Assembly (NCBI GenBank): GCA_034440455.1
Contig: JAWXCB010000085.1
Location: forward strand, 1 to 56,813
Length of the DNA stretch: 56,813 bases
Direction of reading: 5' to 3'
Source: JAWXCB01 sp034440455
Lineage (GTDB): Bacteria > Bacteroidota > Bacteroidia > Chitinophagales > CAIOSU01
Shown: positions 6,940 through 15,563 of the stretch, piece by piece
Layout of the letters: each line of letters begins with the position of its first letter
How positions within the stretch are numbered: the stretch's first letter is position 1
Notes under the pieces: model-generated
Database searches by the model: none
Seen by the model: only the letters and a program-made list of their open reading frames with translations
What the model was told of the DNA's origin: nothing
Program-made: the position numbers and the translations under genes

Positions 6940-8496
6940 TTATCGCGCGATGAAAAGTTTTTGCGGTTGAAAGTTCTTGTTTTGAGCAGAGAGTTTCACG
7001 ATATAATTTCCTGCGTCTAAATTTTTCACATCTATTCTTGCTGATTTTGTATTTGATTCAATTGATTGAGTTAAAACTAAGCGACCTGTCAAATCATAAA
7101 TTTCCAATTCCTTTATACCCGCTATATCTTTTTCAAGATTCAAGAAAAAAGCATTGGCAGTAGGGTGGGGAAACATCGTGAATTCACCTGCCTGAGTTTT
7201 TATCACGCTGCCAGCGGATACAAGTGTTGAATCAGCTTTCATCATGTTTAATGTCGCATCCTGACATGCGCCTTCCTGCGCGATACACACGAGATAGTAG
7301 AGCGCAGTATCCGGCTGCACACTGATGGAAGATGAAACGCCACTTGTCAGGCAAGGCGTGCCGCACCATTTTATCTGCGCGTTTCCATTGTCGTTTGCAA
7401 CAGTTGCAGTTACATCAAATGCGCCCAACGTGGGATTGTAGCGCACCGTATCATCAGCAGTCACCGTCACATCAAGCGGGCAACAGAAGGAGCGTCCGTT
7501 GATTACTGCATCCATGCGCAACATCAGGCGATACACCACGCTCTTGATATACTCAATGCCGAAATCTTCCGAAGGATGATTTTTCCCTTCCATCGTATAG
7601 ATGTAACTGCACAGCCCTTTTGCCCTTGCTGCCGAATCCACCAAGTAGCTGCCATACATATTAAAAAAGCCAAGCGTCAATCCCGCAAATGCTCCGGCTT
7701 TGTAAGGCACAATGTCATCGTCATCGCCATGCGCAGAAATTACAGGAATGTCGCCAGGCTCAATCCAGTCTGGATTAAGAATTGCACCCGACACTTGAAA
7801 AACACCAAGGGTATTCCAATTATAATTCGGAAACATTCCCGTAGTGCTGTTGAATCCGCCCAGCGCATTAATCGGAGAAATATTTCCTGCACCCAGTTCA
7901 GCCAATTCGCTTTCCTTGTCACAGTATGCAACCATGAGCGCAGTGATGGCGCCTGAAGATGCGCCTCCAAGCAAAATCCTGCTCGTGTCAATATTGTAGT
8001 TGTTGCCCAACTCGGCATAATCGGCTTTCAGATATTGCACAGCAGCGCGCATATCTTGCATCGGTCGAAAAAAAATGCGCATGTGATACGGCACGCCTGT
8101 GAGCAATCCTGATGCTACTTCAGTAGCAAGTTCTCCGGCATCATCGTAAATCCGGTAATCTATCGAGGCAACTACGTAGCCTGCCCTGGCAAGAAAATTA
8201 CACACAAGCACCACATACCAATCATCGCGTCCACCGGTAACGAATGCACCGCCAAAAGCAAAAATTGCCACTGGACGATTTGTTGCAGTATCACCATACG
8301 GTTCGTAAATATCCATGTAGAGTTCCTGCATGTTGCCATTGGCGCGTTCGCCTTCGCCAAACTTTACGGTGGTAACAGTCACCGAGTCAAAGATTGGAGA
8401 AACATAGCGGCAGTCAGAACAGGTTTGCGCGAAAGAAAAATTGCTCGCAAGCAATAACACGAGCACGAACAAGGGGGTAGGTTGTTGCATGTTCAA
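6940..8496 (-). CDS. T9SS-secreted alpha/beta-hydrolase (carboxylesterase-like)
   Basis: A 518-residue exported enzyme. Residues 1-23 are a signal peptide (ends NFSFAQ). An alpha/beta-hydrolase domain follows: an oxyanion-hole segment IFAFGGAFVTGG in place of the HGG motif of esterase/lipases, the nucleophile elbow LLGGASSGAITA, an acidic region ISAHGDDDDIVPY and a candidate catalytic His in EGKNHPSEDF. The last about 80 residues form a type-A T9SS sorting domain (FPHPTANAFFLNLEKD, YDLTGRLV, LDAGNYIVKL), predicting export across the outer membrane and surface attachment or release. Substrate is unknown; carboxylic esters are likely. It is one of a run of three large T9SS cargo genes on this strand. 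Confidence 0.87.
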   Translation of the reverse strand: MNMQQPTPLFVLVLLLASNFSFAQTCSDCRYVSPIFDSVTVTTVKFGEGERANGNMQELYMDIYEPYGDTATNRPVAIFAFGGAFVTGGRDDWYVVLVCNFLARAGYVVASIDYRIYDDAGELATEVASGLLTGVPYHMRIFFRPMQDMRAAVQYLKADYAELGNNYNIDTSRILLGGASSGAITALMVAYCDKESELAELGAGNISPINALGGFNSTTGMFPNYNWNTLGVFQVSGAILNPDWIEPGDIPVISAHGDDDDIVPYKAGAFAGLTLGFFNMYGSYLVDSAARAKGLCSYIYTMEGKNHPSEDFGIEYIKSVVYRLMLRMDAVINGRSFCCPLDVTVTADDTVRYNPTLGAFDVTATVANDNGNAQIKWCGTPCLTSGVSSSISVQPDTALYYLVCIAQEGACQDATLNMMKADSTLVSAGSVIKTQAGEFTMFPHPTANAFFLNLEKDIAGIKELEIYDLTGRLVLTQSIESNTKSARIDVKNLDAGNYIVKLSAQNKNFQPQKLFIAR

Positions 8497-8580
8497 GGGG
8501 TTTTAGCGACCTTAAACTACTAAATTTTTAGATTTGGAAGAGTGAAATAATTGCTGGGGCTGTACGACACTTAGTTTTCT

Positions 8581-8653
8581 TGTCATTCCGGCTTTATGCC
8601 GGCACCCCCTCGAAAATTATTTTTTGGGATGCCGGAACAAGTCCGGCATGACA
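8581..8653. repeat. Palindromic repeat, TGTCATTCCGGC/GCCGGCATGACA family
   Basis: Outer arms TGTCATTCCGG and CCGGCATGACA are inverted with one mismatch; each side also forms an inner hairpin (CCGGCTTTATGCCGG and CCGGAACAAGTCCGG). The preceding TGTACGACACTT also precedes the copy at 15494-15562, so the true repeat may begin about 20 bases earlier. Other copies are at 35377-35410 (partial) and 41634-41699. Confidence 0.8.
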
Positions 8654-8765
8654 CTACCTGTGTAGAGTGAAGTAAGTATTCAGTATCGTACTTCCATTGC
8701 AGAAAATGTTTAGCGTATTGAACTCAACGCGATGTGTGCGCGAAAAATTTCTTGTGCGATGAAAA

Positions 8766-10367
8766 CTATTGCTTTAAAACTTTGAGCGTTTTTGAAAACG
8801 AAACAGTTGAAAGTTTCAGCAGGTAAACTCCCGCGTATAAATCATTTCCAAGCAACACTTCGCCTTCGCTATCCGGCAGTGAAATTGAATTGAGCAATCG
8901 CCCGTTGAGGTCAAAGACTTGCAGGTGAGATTCATTTTGAGCGGCATTCTCATTCAACTTGTAATGCACTGTGCTATAGTTATTGAAAAGGGTAGGGTAG
9001 GCTGAAAAAAGAATTGCACCATTCATCAGAGGCTCATTGATGTTGACATACGTTGTGCAATTCAACGCAACATCAAGGTTTGTTACAATGCCGCTTTGCA
9101 AAGCAACGCCCGTAACAATTTTCGGAAGACATCCCTGTTTGTAAAAGCGCACATCATACAAACCAGAATCGGCAACTCCCATTTTATACACTCCGTCAGC
9201 AGTTGTATTTTCCAAAATTCCGGTTGCCATGATTTCAACTGAAACATCAACTATTTCATTGCCCGTTGAATCATCTGTAACTGTTCCCTTTAAATAACAA
9301 GCGCGTTGATAGTTTGGCGTGAGCACATATAGCCCCGTTTCCATATCGCTTGCGAGGATAGTTGAAGAAGGCAGATATGGATATACGCCCCAGCATCCCT
9401 GAAATCCATCGCTGTTGGGAAAAGGCGAAGTGTCATAGAATCCAACTTCAACAAGGTGCGCGGGGTTTGTCGCGTCAAGAATGTTGATGCCGTATTTGTA
9501 ATATGCTGTTACTAAAAAATTATTCAGCACATGCGTGTTATGCGGAATCAACCCGCTGCCCGCGTCAGCCTGCCAGCGGTCAAGCTCCGTAATGTTGCCG
9601 ACATCGCTCACATTGTAAGACGCGATGAATGCGCCTGAGCGTTCATCAGTCGTGAAAATAGAGTTGCCATCATCACTCAGCCAGCAATTGTGCGTGAAGC
9701 GGTTGGGAGTTTCCTGCGTGGTGATGACAACAGGATTTGCTTTATCAGAAACATCAATCACCGCAAAATTGCCTTGCGAAATTTGCGAAGCCCACAGCGT
9801 ATCATTTCTAACATAACCATCATGCACATAATCAGCGCTATATGCGCCAAGTATTAGGGGTTGCTTTGGATTTACATTCAAGTCGCACATCAAAGTTCCG
9901 CGCGAATCGAAAGGAATGTTGCCTGCAAGATTGTTGTATCCAAATAAATAAAGAATGCCGTTTTCATCAATGAACAGAGTGTGCGCCCTGTTCAGCGCAG
10001 AGTCTGCATTCCAATAAGAATAGTTGATGGAGTCAGGCAGAAAATTCAGGTCAATAATCAGCAATCCGTTGCTGTTTTCATTCGTTGCGTAAGCATGATT
10101 GTTCCATGTTTTGATTTCGCGCCAGTTGCTGGTTGGACCGGGCGCAAGAAAGAGTTCAGTGATTGAATCGGGATTTGTAACATCAACAATTGAAAGTCCG
10201 TCATGCACACCCACCAACGCATATTCATTGCCGGCAGAATCTACGTGCCCCCACACATTGCTGAGTTGACGCCCATAAGAGAGCGTGCTGCGGAGTTGGA
10301 TATTTTTTTGGGAGAAGGAAGGGAGGCTGAAAAAAAGGATGAGGATTGTGATGGTAGTCTTTTGCAT
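8766..10367 (-). CDS. Choice-of-anchor B family secreted protein with T9SS sorting domain
   Basis: The 533-residue protein starts with a signal peptide (cleaved near SLPSFSQ) and has a beta-propeller-like region of LVIVD-type repeats (GLSIVDVTNPDSI, FAVIDVSDKANPV, INILDATNPAHLV), the hallmark of the 'choice-of-anchor B' family. Around residues 360-440 a carboxypeptidase-regulatory-like beta-sandwich follows (YLKGTVTDDSTGNEIVDVSV). The C-terminal 80 residues are a type-A T9SS domain (FSAYPTLFNNYSTVHY, FDLNGRLLNS, LYAGVYLLKL). It is predicted to be exported and held at the cell surface; its ligand is unknown. It is a shorter paralogue of the next gene (10470-13298), with about 100 bases between them, which points to a tandem duplication. 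Confidence 0.9.
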   Translation of the reverse strand: MQKTTITILILFFSLPSFSQKNIQLRSTLSYGRQLSNVWGHVDSAGNEYALVGVHDGLSIVDVTNPDSITELFLAPGPTSNWREIKTWNNHAYATNENSNGLLIIDLNFLPDSINYSYWNADSALNRAHTLFIDENGILYLFGYNNLAGNIPFDSRGTLMCDLNVNPKQPLILGAYSADYVHDGYVRNDTLWASQISQGNFAVIDVSDKANPVVITTQETPNRFTHNCWLSDDGNSIFTTDERSGAFIASYNVSDVGNITELDRWQADAGSGLIPHNTHVLNNFLVTAYYKYGINILDATNPAHLVEVGFYDTSPFPNSDGFQGCWGVYPYLPSSTILASDMETGLYVLTPNYQRACYLKGTVTDDSTGNEIVDVSVEIMATGILENTTADGVYKMGVADSGLYDVRFYKQGCLPKIVTGVALQSGIVTNLDVALNCTTYVNINEPLMNGAILFSAYPTLFNNYSTVHYKLNENAAQNESHLQVFDLNGRLLNSISLPDSEGEVLLGNDLYAGVYLLKLSTVSFSKTLKVLKQ

Positions 10368-10394
10368 GAAGTTTTTTTTCTTTCGCCTCAGATT

Positions 10395-10432
10395 ACCTTA
10401 CCCCGCCCCTCTCCCGCAGGGAGAGGGAGTCC
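10395..10432. repeat. GC-rich palindromic repeat between the two paralogues
   Basis: CCTCTCCC-GCA-GGGAGAGG forms a perfect 8-bp hairpin with flanks CCCCGCC and GGAGTCC. The same GGAGTCC flank occurs in the repeat at 15375-15410, so the two are diverged members of one family. It could also act as a transcription terminator for the upstream minus-strand gene (10470-13298). Confidence 0.6.
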
Positions 10433-10469
10433 AAACAGTAACACAAATTCAAGGTAAGGTTTTTTTAGG

Positions 10470-13298
10470 CTATTTGATTTTTAAGAGCTTAATGTTTTTT
10501 ACCTTAAAATTCTTGTTAGATAAAACAGCAAAATAAACTCCCGGTTTTTGGTTTGCGCCCCATTGTATTTGTGTTCCTGCGGGCAGATCAAGTTTATCTA
10601 CTTCAACTCCCACAGAATTATAGAAAGTGATTTGCAGCGATTCGTTGCTTGTAATCAAAATGTTTTCACGGAAGGGGTTCGGAAAATAGTTTACAGCAAA
10701 ATCATTTGCACCTGCAATGGCAGTATTTACGCCCACTGTAAAACTGTCAATCGTGGAGCAGCCGAGGGAATCCGTTACGGAAACTGCGAAATCACCGGGC
10801 AATAGATTATTAAAACCAACGGGGAGGCTTCCGTTGCTCCAGAGAATTTGATAGGGCGGAATTCCTCCGCTGATAAAAAGCGCAACGCTGCCGTTAGCGT
10901 TTGTTGCGGAAGACGCATCAGTGACAACTGATTGAACGGAAGGCGTTTCATACACTATAACGAAATCAATTTTCGTCAATGAATTTGTTCCTGCGCTGTT
11001 TGTGGCAGATAGCGTAACGGTATAAGCGCCTGCATTCGGAAATACCACTGATGGATTTTGTTCGGTGGATGAAGGCGGCACTGCGCCCGGAAATTCCCAA
11101 AACCAATTTGTCGGCTCGTTCGCGGAACTGTCGGCAAATACAAAACTTTCACCCGGACAACTTTCATTCTTATCAATGGCAAAATCTACAACAGGCGTCT
11201 GTATAAAATTGGAGTCACGCACAAAAAAGAAATCTACGCCTGCTTCAACAAGATGTCCGCTCGAAGCATTATCGCTTGTGATAAACTGCATCGCCATTGT
11301 TGGTGAAAGCGAAATAAAATCTTTCACTCTGAATTGATATGCATTCCATCCGTTGTTGCCTGTTGCAGCGGTATGCACATCAATCATTGCGGTGTCTGTT
11401 CCGTTTGAAAGCGTGACTATCAGCGAGTCATTCGGAGTTGTTGTGCCGCCATCATTAAAAAACCAGCGCGAGTATGTGATAAACGGGTCGGTGAAATTCG
11501 AGAGGTCAAAGAGGGGAGAGGTGAGCGTCACGCTGCCATCATCCACATCATCATCGCCTGCGGAGCCACCGCCATTTCCCGTTACATAACATGCGCTGCC
11601 AAAATCATCCGGCACATCCGCATCGGGATTTGAAACATCTCCATTGAAATCTGTTCCAATAGGCTGCGCGCGCTCCCAGTCGCCAGTCATTGCAGTAGAA
11701 GATGTAGTCCATTCGAAATCAAATAGAAAATCATCGTAGTACCCCGTTTGCAATCCAATCGCAACAGTTGTTGCAGATGAAAAAATATTCACGCTTTGCT
11801 GCTTGGTGAGATAACCCCACTTGCCTGCAAACACATTATAGATGCCTGTTTCAAAGCTGTCAATCGTAAAATCTCCGTTGGAATCGGTTTCAGTTTGATA
11901 GGCGTTGATGGTGTTTTCAAGCAACACATTGCAAAACGAAATTTTTTGCCCGTTGGAAACATCAAACACCGAGCCGGTGAGCGTTATCGGAATCGCGGGA
12001 ATCAGATGCACATCAAGCGTTGTCGTGATTCCGTTTTTTAGCACGATATTATTTTCAACATGCGTTTGATAGCCTGACTTTAAAAACTGCACGGAATAAA
12101 TTCCGCTGTCGGCAATGCCGGTTTTATATTCACCGGAAAGGTTTGTGACTTCTGAGGGATTCACGGGCAAAATTGTTACTGTCACATTATTCAGCGCACC
12201 GCCATTGGAAATGTCTGTAACAGTTCCTTCGAGGTAACACGCCTTCACGTAGGTTGCGCCCAACACAAACAAGCCCAACTCAATATCCGACACCAGCAGA
12301 TTTCCCGAAGGCAAATACGGATACACGCTCCATGCGCCATTGAACCCACCGCCCGAAAATGGCGTGGTGTCATAGTTTCCAACCTCAATGAGATTTTTTG
12401 GATTGCTTGCGTCAATGATTACAACGCCATCACGATAATAAGAGATGACGGCAAACTCACCACGATAATGCACATTATGCCCGATGGAGCCGCTGCCGGA
12501 ATTCGATTGGTATAAATCGAGCAGTTGAATGTTTCCTAAATCTGAAACATCATAGGAGGCGATGTAAGAACTATTCACTTCATCAGTAGTAAGCAAAGTT
12601 GTTCCGTTGTCAGAAAGCCAGGTGTTGTGTGTTTTGTTGCTGGGCGTGGAGTTGGTGGTGAGAATCACAGAGTTTGATTTGTTTGAGATGTCAATCACCG
12701 AAAAAATGCCGTTGTTGATTTCAGCCGTCCACATCGTGTCGCCCCGCACAAACACATCATGCACATAATGCAAATCATAGCGTCCGATAAGCGCAGGATT
12801 TGTTGGATTTGCATTTACGTCAAGCATCAAAATTCCCCTGCCTGCGCTGTTGTTGCCGCCAGCGATGTATGCGATTCCGTTTTCATCGGTGAAAATGGTA
12901 TGCCCGGTGTTGAATCCTAAGCCGCCACCTGTCCAGATGTAAGTTTCAATGCTGTCGGGAAGAAAATTCAAATCAATAATCGTAAGCCCTCCGCCTGTTT
13001 CATTTGTTACATAAGCAAAACCATTCCATGTTGCGATGTCGTGCCAGTCGCTGGATGCGGTGGAAACAAAAAACAATTCAGCGGGAGCGGTTGGATTAGT
13101 TACATCAACAATAGATACGCCAGAGCGAACACCCACGAGCGCATACTCTTTTCCATTTGCAGCATATCCCCACACATCGCTCAGTTCTTCGGTGTAGGTT
13201 TTTTGAGAGAGTAGGGTGATGTTTTGTTGGGCGGAAAGCAGGCAGCATTGCAGTAGTAGAATTGGCAGCAAAAGAATTCTCATTGAAGTTGATGGCAT
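10470..13298 (-). CDS. Large choice-of-anchor B protein with extra domains and T9SS sorting domain
   Basis: This 942-residue exported protein extends the layout of its neighbour. A signal peptide ends near CCLLSAQ. Residues about 25-345 are the LVIVD-repeat region (GVSIVDVTNPTAPA, FSVIDISNKSNSV, VVIIDASNPKNLI). Two carboxypeptidase-regulatory-like modules follow (LEGTVTDISNGGALNNVTV and LTGSVFDVSNGQKISFCNV). Next comes a jelly-roll-like region (PLFDLSNFTDPFITYSRWFF) resembling MAM/choice-of-anchor domains, then a PKD domain (WFWEFPGAVPPSSTEQNPSV) and a SprB-like segment (GGIPPYQILWSNG). The end is a type-A T9SS domain (NYFPNPFRENILITS). Predicted location is the cell surface; a role in adhesion or matrix is a guess. 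Confidence 0.9.
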   Translation of the reverse strand: MPSTSMRILLLPILLLQCCLLSAQQNITLLSQKTYTEELSDVWGYAANGKEYALVGVRSGVSIVDVTNPTAPAELFFVSTASSDWHDIATWNGFAYVTNETGGGLTIIDLNFLPDSIETYIWTGGGLGFNTGHTIFTDENGIAYIAGGNNSAGRGILMLDVNANPTNPALIGRYDLHYVHDVFVRGDTMWTAEINNGIFSVIDISNKSNSVILTTNSTPSNKTHNTWLSDNGTTLLTTDEVNSSYIASYDVSDLGNIQLLDLYQSNSGSGSIGHNVHYRGEFAVISYYRDGVVIIDASNPKNLIEVGNYDTTPFSGGGFNGAWSVYPYLPSGNLLVSDIELGLFVLGATYVKACYLEGTVTDISNGGALNNVTVTILPVNPSEVTNLSGEYKTGIADSGIYSVQFLKSGYQTHVENNIVLKNGITTTLDVHLIPAIPITLTGSVFDVSNGQKISFCNVLLENTINAYQTETDSNGDFTIDSFETGIYNVFAGKWGYLTKQQSVNIFSSATTVAIGLQTGYYDDFLFDFEWTTSSTAMTGDWERAQPIGTDFNGDVSNPDADVPDDFGSACYVTGNGGGSAGDDDVDDGSVTLTSPLFDLSNFTDPFITYSRWFFNDGGTTTPNDSLIVTLSNGTDTAMIDVHTAATGNNGWNAYQFRVKDFISLSPTMAMQFITSDNASSGHLVEAGVDFFFVRDSNFIQTPVVDFAIDKNESCPGESFVFADSSANEPTNWFWEFPGAVPPSSTEQNPSVVFPNAGAYTVTLSATNSAGTNSLTKIDFVIVYETPSVQSVVTDASSATNANGSVALFISGGIPPYQILWSNGSLPVGFNNLLPGDFAVSVTDSLGCSTIDSFTVGVNTAIAGANDFAVNYFPNPFRENILITSNESLQITFYNSVGVEVDKLDLPAGTQIQWGANQKPGVYFAVLSNKNFKVKNIKLLKIK

Positions 13299-13307
13299 TT
13301 GAATAAA

Positions 13308-13703
13308 TCAGGGAATTACTACAAGGTTGTCAATGTGTTTAAAATGAGCATCGAAGCTAAAAACACTTAACCCATACTGTTTGGCTGAAGTTGCAATCCA
13401 CATATCATTAACAGGGATGGGTTTCCTCTTTCGTTTCAGCAGTTTGAAAATTGCTGCAAAATGTTCTGCTGTTATGAAGTCAACATTGATTTGTGTGACT
13501 TTATGAGAATTAATAAATTCAGTTATTTCGCTGCGATTGCGCTTTTCTCTACTTCCTAAAACAAAACCAGATAGCAACTCGCCAACTACAATTGTGCTTA
13601 AGAAAATAGCATCGCACTGTTCTATTATCTCAATTGCTTTTGTTTCCCCTCTTTTAAAAGCAGCATAAGCATTAGTGTCAATAACAACTGAACTTATTTC
13701 CAT
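13308..13703 (-). CDS. PIN-domain toxin, VapC-like
   Basis: The 131-residue protein is a PIN-domain ribonuclease. The acidic metal-binding residues are in place: Asp9 (VVIDTNAY), Glu42 (VVGELLSG), Asp100 (PVNDMWIA) and Asp118 (VFSFDAHF). VapC toxins cut tRNA or rRNA when not held by their antitoxin. Its start overlaps the end of the antitoxin gene by 10 bases, the usual translational coupling of such pairs. The pair sits between a surface-protein gene and a lipoprotein gene without other mobile genes. Identity as the active member of a toxin-antitoxin pair is well supported; the RNA target cannot be read from sequence. Confidence 0.92.
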   Translation of the reverse strand: MEISSVVIDTNAYAAFKRGETKAIEIIEQCDAIFLSTIVVGELLSGFVLGSREKRNRSEITEFINSHKVTQINVDFITAEHFAAIFKLLKRKRKPIPVNDMWIATSAKQYGLSVFSFDAHFKHIDNLVVIP

Positions 13704-13954
13704 AATTGCTCGTCAATCTGGCGGAGGTCAGCAGTATTATCCATAAACTCACGATACTCTTTTTTATTCCATGTCCCTGCTAAATCTTTCAGTTCTTTTT
13801 TGCTCCCTTTTTTTCGGTTGGGCTTTATGTCAAAAAAATTTGCCAAAAGCTGAACCAGAAGAGCATTCACATCCTTCCCTTGTTTTTTTGCTTCTTCTTT
13901 CAATTTTTGAAACAGGTCATGGTCAAGATTTTTTATTGTAATGCTTTTTTCCAT
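13694..13954 (-). CDS. VapB-like antitoxin (ribbon-helix-helix N-terminus)
   Basis: The 86-residue partner of the PIN toxin opens with SITIKNLDHDLFQKLKEEAKKQGKD-like ribbon-helix-helix sequence: a short beta strand followed by two helices that dimerise and bind operator DNA. The acidic C-terminal part (REFMDNTADLRQIDEQLWK) would wrap and block the PIN active site. It is the first gene of the pair and probably represses its own promoter; a TATCTTTA box lies 15 bases before the ATG. Antitoxin families are diverse, so the exact class name is less certain than the function. Confidence 0.85.
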   Translation of the reverse strand: MEKSITIKNLDHDLFQKLKEEAKKQGKDVNALLVQLLANFFDIKPNRKKGSKKELKDLAGTWNKKEYREFMDNTADLRQIDEQLWK

Positions 13955-13968
13955 GCTTGAAGTTTTCT

Positions 13969-13976
13969 TAAAGATA
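13969..13976 (-). promoter_or_regulatory. Possible -7 box for the toxin-antitoxin operon
   Basis: On the minus strand this reads TATCTTTA, one base from TAnnTTTG, 15 bases upstream of the antitoxin ATG (13954). A TTG lies upstream but closer than usual. Confidence 0.3.
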
Positions 13977-14016
13977 GTCGCGCTCTGTCAATTTCTGTTG
14001 TCTGTGGTAGAAAGAA

Positions 14017-15381
14017 TTACTCCACTTCCTTCACTTCGTAGCCTTCATATTTGAGTAAACGCACGTACTTGTTTTCGATGAAATCAGTGACTGGTATTGC
14101 GGGTGAGCCGTCAATCGGGTTAGGTGAATTGAGTTCAGCGGGATGAATTCCAAAGCGGAATTTGGTATGGATGCCGTTGAACTGTTCCACGCACAACATG
14201 CTGTCAACCTGCGCGCCATATTTCACCAAAAGATTTCCGAAGAACAGCATCAAGTCATAGCCTTTGATTGCATATTCCGAAGGCTCTGCATGAAAGGAGT
14301 CAACGTAGCTTTTATAAAACGGATTTGCAGGTGAATAAAAATCAGGCGCTATGAACGAGGAGGAGGTAAAATGCACATTCAGCTTCTGCGCATAATCGAG
14401 TCGCATTCCTTCCTGATCGCCCCATGCAGGTAGTCCTAAAATATTAATAGCAAACTTGGGCGCATCTTCTATTTCTTTAGGAGGTTCGATAAAGGCGTAA
14501 AGTTTTCGCGCGATGCTGTGGATATAAGCCTTATCAACAGAGGGCACGATGACAATGTTATAGCCGTCAGAACTGAAATTTTTTGCAAGCGCCTCATCTA
14601 CTGAAGTGAGGTCATCGCCTCCTTCATCTTTCGGTAAGAAACGTACTTCGGTAAACTGCACGGAGGTGTCACCGGTTTCTGCGTGATATTCGTTGAGAAA
14701 TGTTCTGAACAGAGATGCGTATTGTTCCTCCACAGCAGAGCCGGGGCGGGTGAAAAGTAGGATGTTGTTGCCATTGTAACGATGAATCGCATGTGCAAAA
14801 AGTTTTTTGCAATGCACCTCAATACTCGGATTCACCATGATATAATAGGGATTCTGATTGGTGATGTTCATTGCGGGCGAAAGCGGTGACACCATAAATA
14901 CGCTGTCACGCTTTGCTGATTCAGCCATCAGCCGCAGGTTATTATTATAAACGGGACCGAGCAGTAAATCAAGTTTTTTAAAAACAGGTAACTGCGCGAT
15001 TTTCTTCACGCGCTCTTTATCGTTCATGTCGTCATACACATGCAGCCGCGCATTGAATCCAAAGGGAGAGAGTTGATTCAATGCCATCTTCACTCCGTTA
15101 TAAAATTCGATTGCGAGCGTGCTTTGGTCGAAATAGTTTACTTCAACAGAATCCGGCAAACGAGAAACAGAATCAAGATAGAACGGAAGTATCAGCCCAA
15201 TGTCAAACGTATCAGGACCAAGCGGCAAGTCGTCTTGTTTTTTTTCTTCCTGAAAAACTTCCCCTGTTTTTTCCTCTTTTGGTTTTACGGTTGGAGAAGT
15301 ATTGGTTTGGGAAGTTACTTTTTGAGTGGTGCAGCTTGAGATGAAAAGAAGAAGAATGAAATAACTCCATACAAGCCTCAT
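14017..15381 (-). CDS. Lipoprotein with periplasmic-binding-protein type 1 fold
   Basis: From ATG 15381 the protein (454 residues) begins MRLVWSYFILLLFISSC, a lipoprotein signal with Cys as the anchor. Upstream in-frame codons exist to 15483, but they translate the palindromic repeat and spoil the signal, so 15381 is preferred. The mature part resembles branched-chain-amino-acid-type binding proteins (PBP1 fold): FDIGLILPFYLDS, EFYNGVKMALNQL, LLLGPVYNNNLRLMAESA, NILLFTRPGS and NIVIVPSVDKAYI. Bacteroidetes often encode such a protein, commonly with LysM repeats, next to guaA; LysM repeats are absent here. A cell-envelope role rather than transport is likely, since no permease genes are adjacent. 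Confidence 0.82.
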   Translation of the reverse strand: MRLVWSYFILLLFISSCTTQKVTSQTNTSPTVKPKEEKTGEVFQEEKKQDDLPLGPDTFDIGLILPFYLDSVSRLPDSVEVNYFDQSTLAIEFYNGVKMALNQLSPFGFNARLHVYDDMNDKERVKKIAQLPVFKKLDLLLGPVYNNNLRLMAESAKRDSVFMVSPLSPAMNITNQNPYYIMVNPSIEVHCKKLFAHAIHRYNGNNILLFTRPGSAVEEQYASLFRTFLNEYHAETGDTSVQFTEVRFLPKDEGGDDLTSVDEALAKNFSSDGYNIVIVPSVDKAYIHSIARKLYAFIEPPKEIEDAPKFAINILGLPAWGDQEGMRLDYAQKLNVHFTSSSFIAPDFYSPANPFYKSYVDSFHAEPSEYAIKGYDLMLFFGNLLVKYGAQVDSMLCVEQFNGIHTKFRFGIHPAELNSPNPIDGSPAIPVTDFIENKYVRLLKYEGYEVKEVE

Positions 15382-15410
15382 CCCGCCCTTCTCCAAAGGA
15401 GAAGGAGTCC
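15375..15410. repeat. Palindromic repeat containing the lipoprotein start codon
   Basis: CCTTCTCC-AAA-GGAGAAGG plus the tail that reads GGGATGAGGCTT on the minus strand. It matches the repeat at 21-60. The ATG of this tail is the preferred start codon of the lipoprotein gene (15381), so the repeat supplies both the leader hairpin and the first codons (Met-Arg-Leu). Confidence 0.8.
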
Positions 15411-15493
15411 ATTCATTATTGCTTTTATTTAGCAGATAATTCATTGTTTGTTTTAACTGAAAACTGTAAATCGTGTACGACACTTCCTTTCAT

Positions 15494-15562
15494 TGTCATT
15501 CCGGCTTTATGCCGGAATCCCCTCGAAAATTAAAAATCAGGGGATGCCGGAACAAGTCAGGA
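15494..15562. repeat. Palindromic repeat, TGTCATTCCGGC family, abutting the guaA stop
   Basis: TGTCATTCCGGCTTTATGCC at the left and GGGATGCCGGAACAAGTCAG at the right are close copies of the 8581-8653 element, including the shared CCCCTCGAAAATTA middle. The right arm ends two bases before the guaA stop codon (15564-15566), so it may act as the guaA 3'-end structure. Confidence 0.8.
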
Positions 15563-15563
15563 A

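Noticed and set aside
13308..13954. Toxin-antitoxin pair as proof of a mobile island
   Set aside because: There is no integrase, transposase or att-like repeat around it; the pair alone is not evidence of an island.
14017..15483. Longer start for the PBP1-like lipoprotein (to 15483)
   Set aside because: The extra 34 residues translate the palindromic repeat and destroy the lipoprotein signal; ATG 15381 gives a clean signal.
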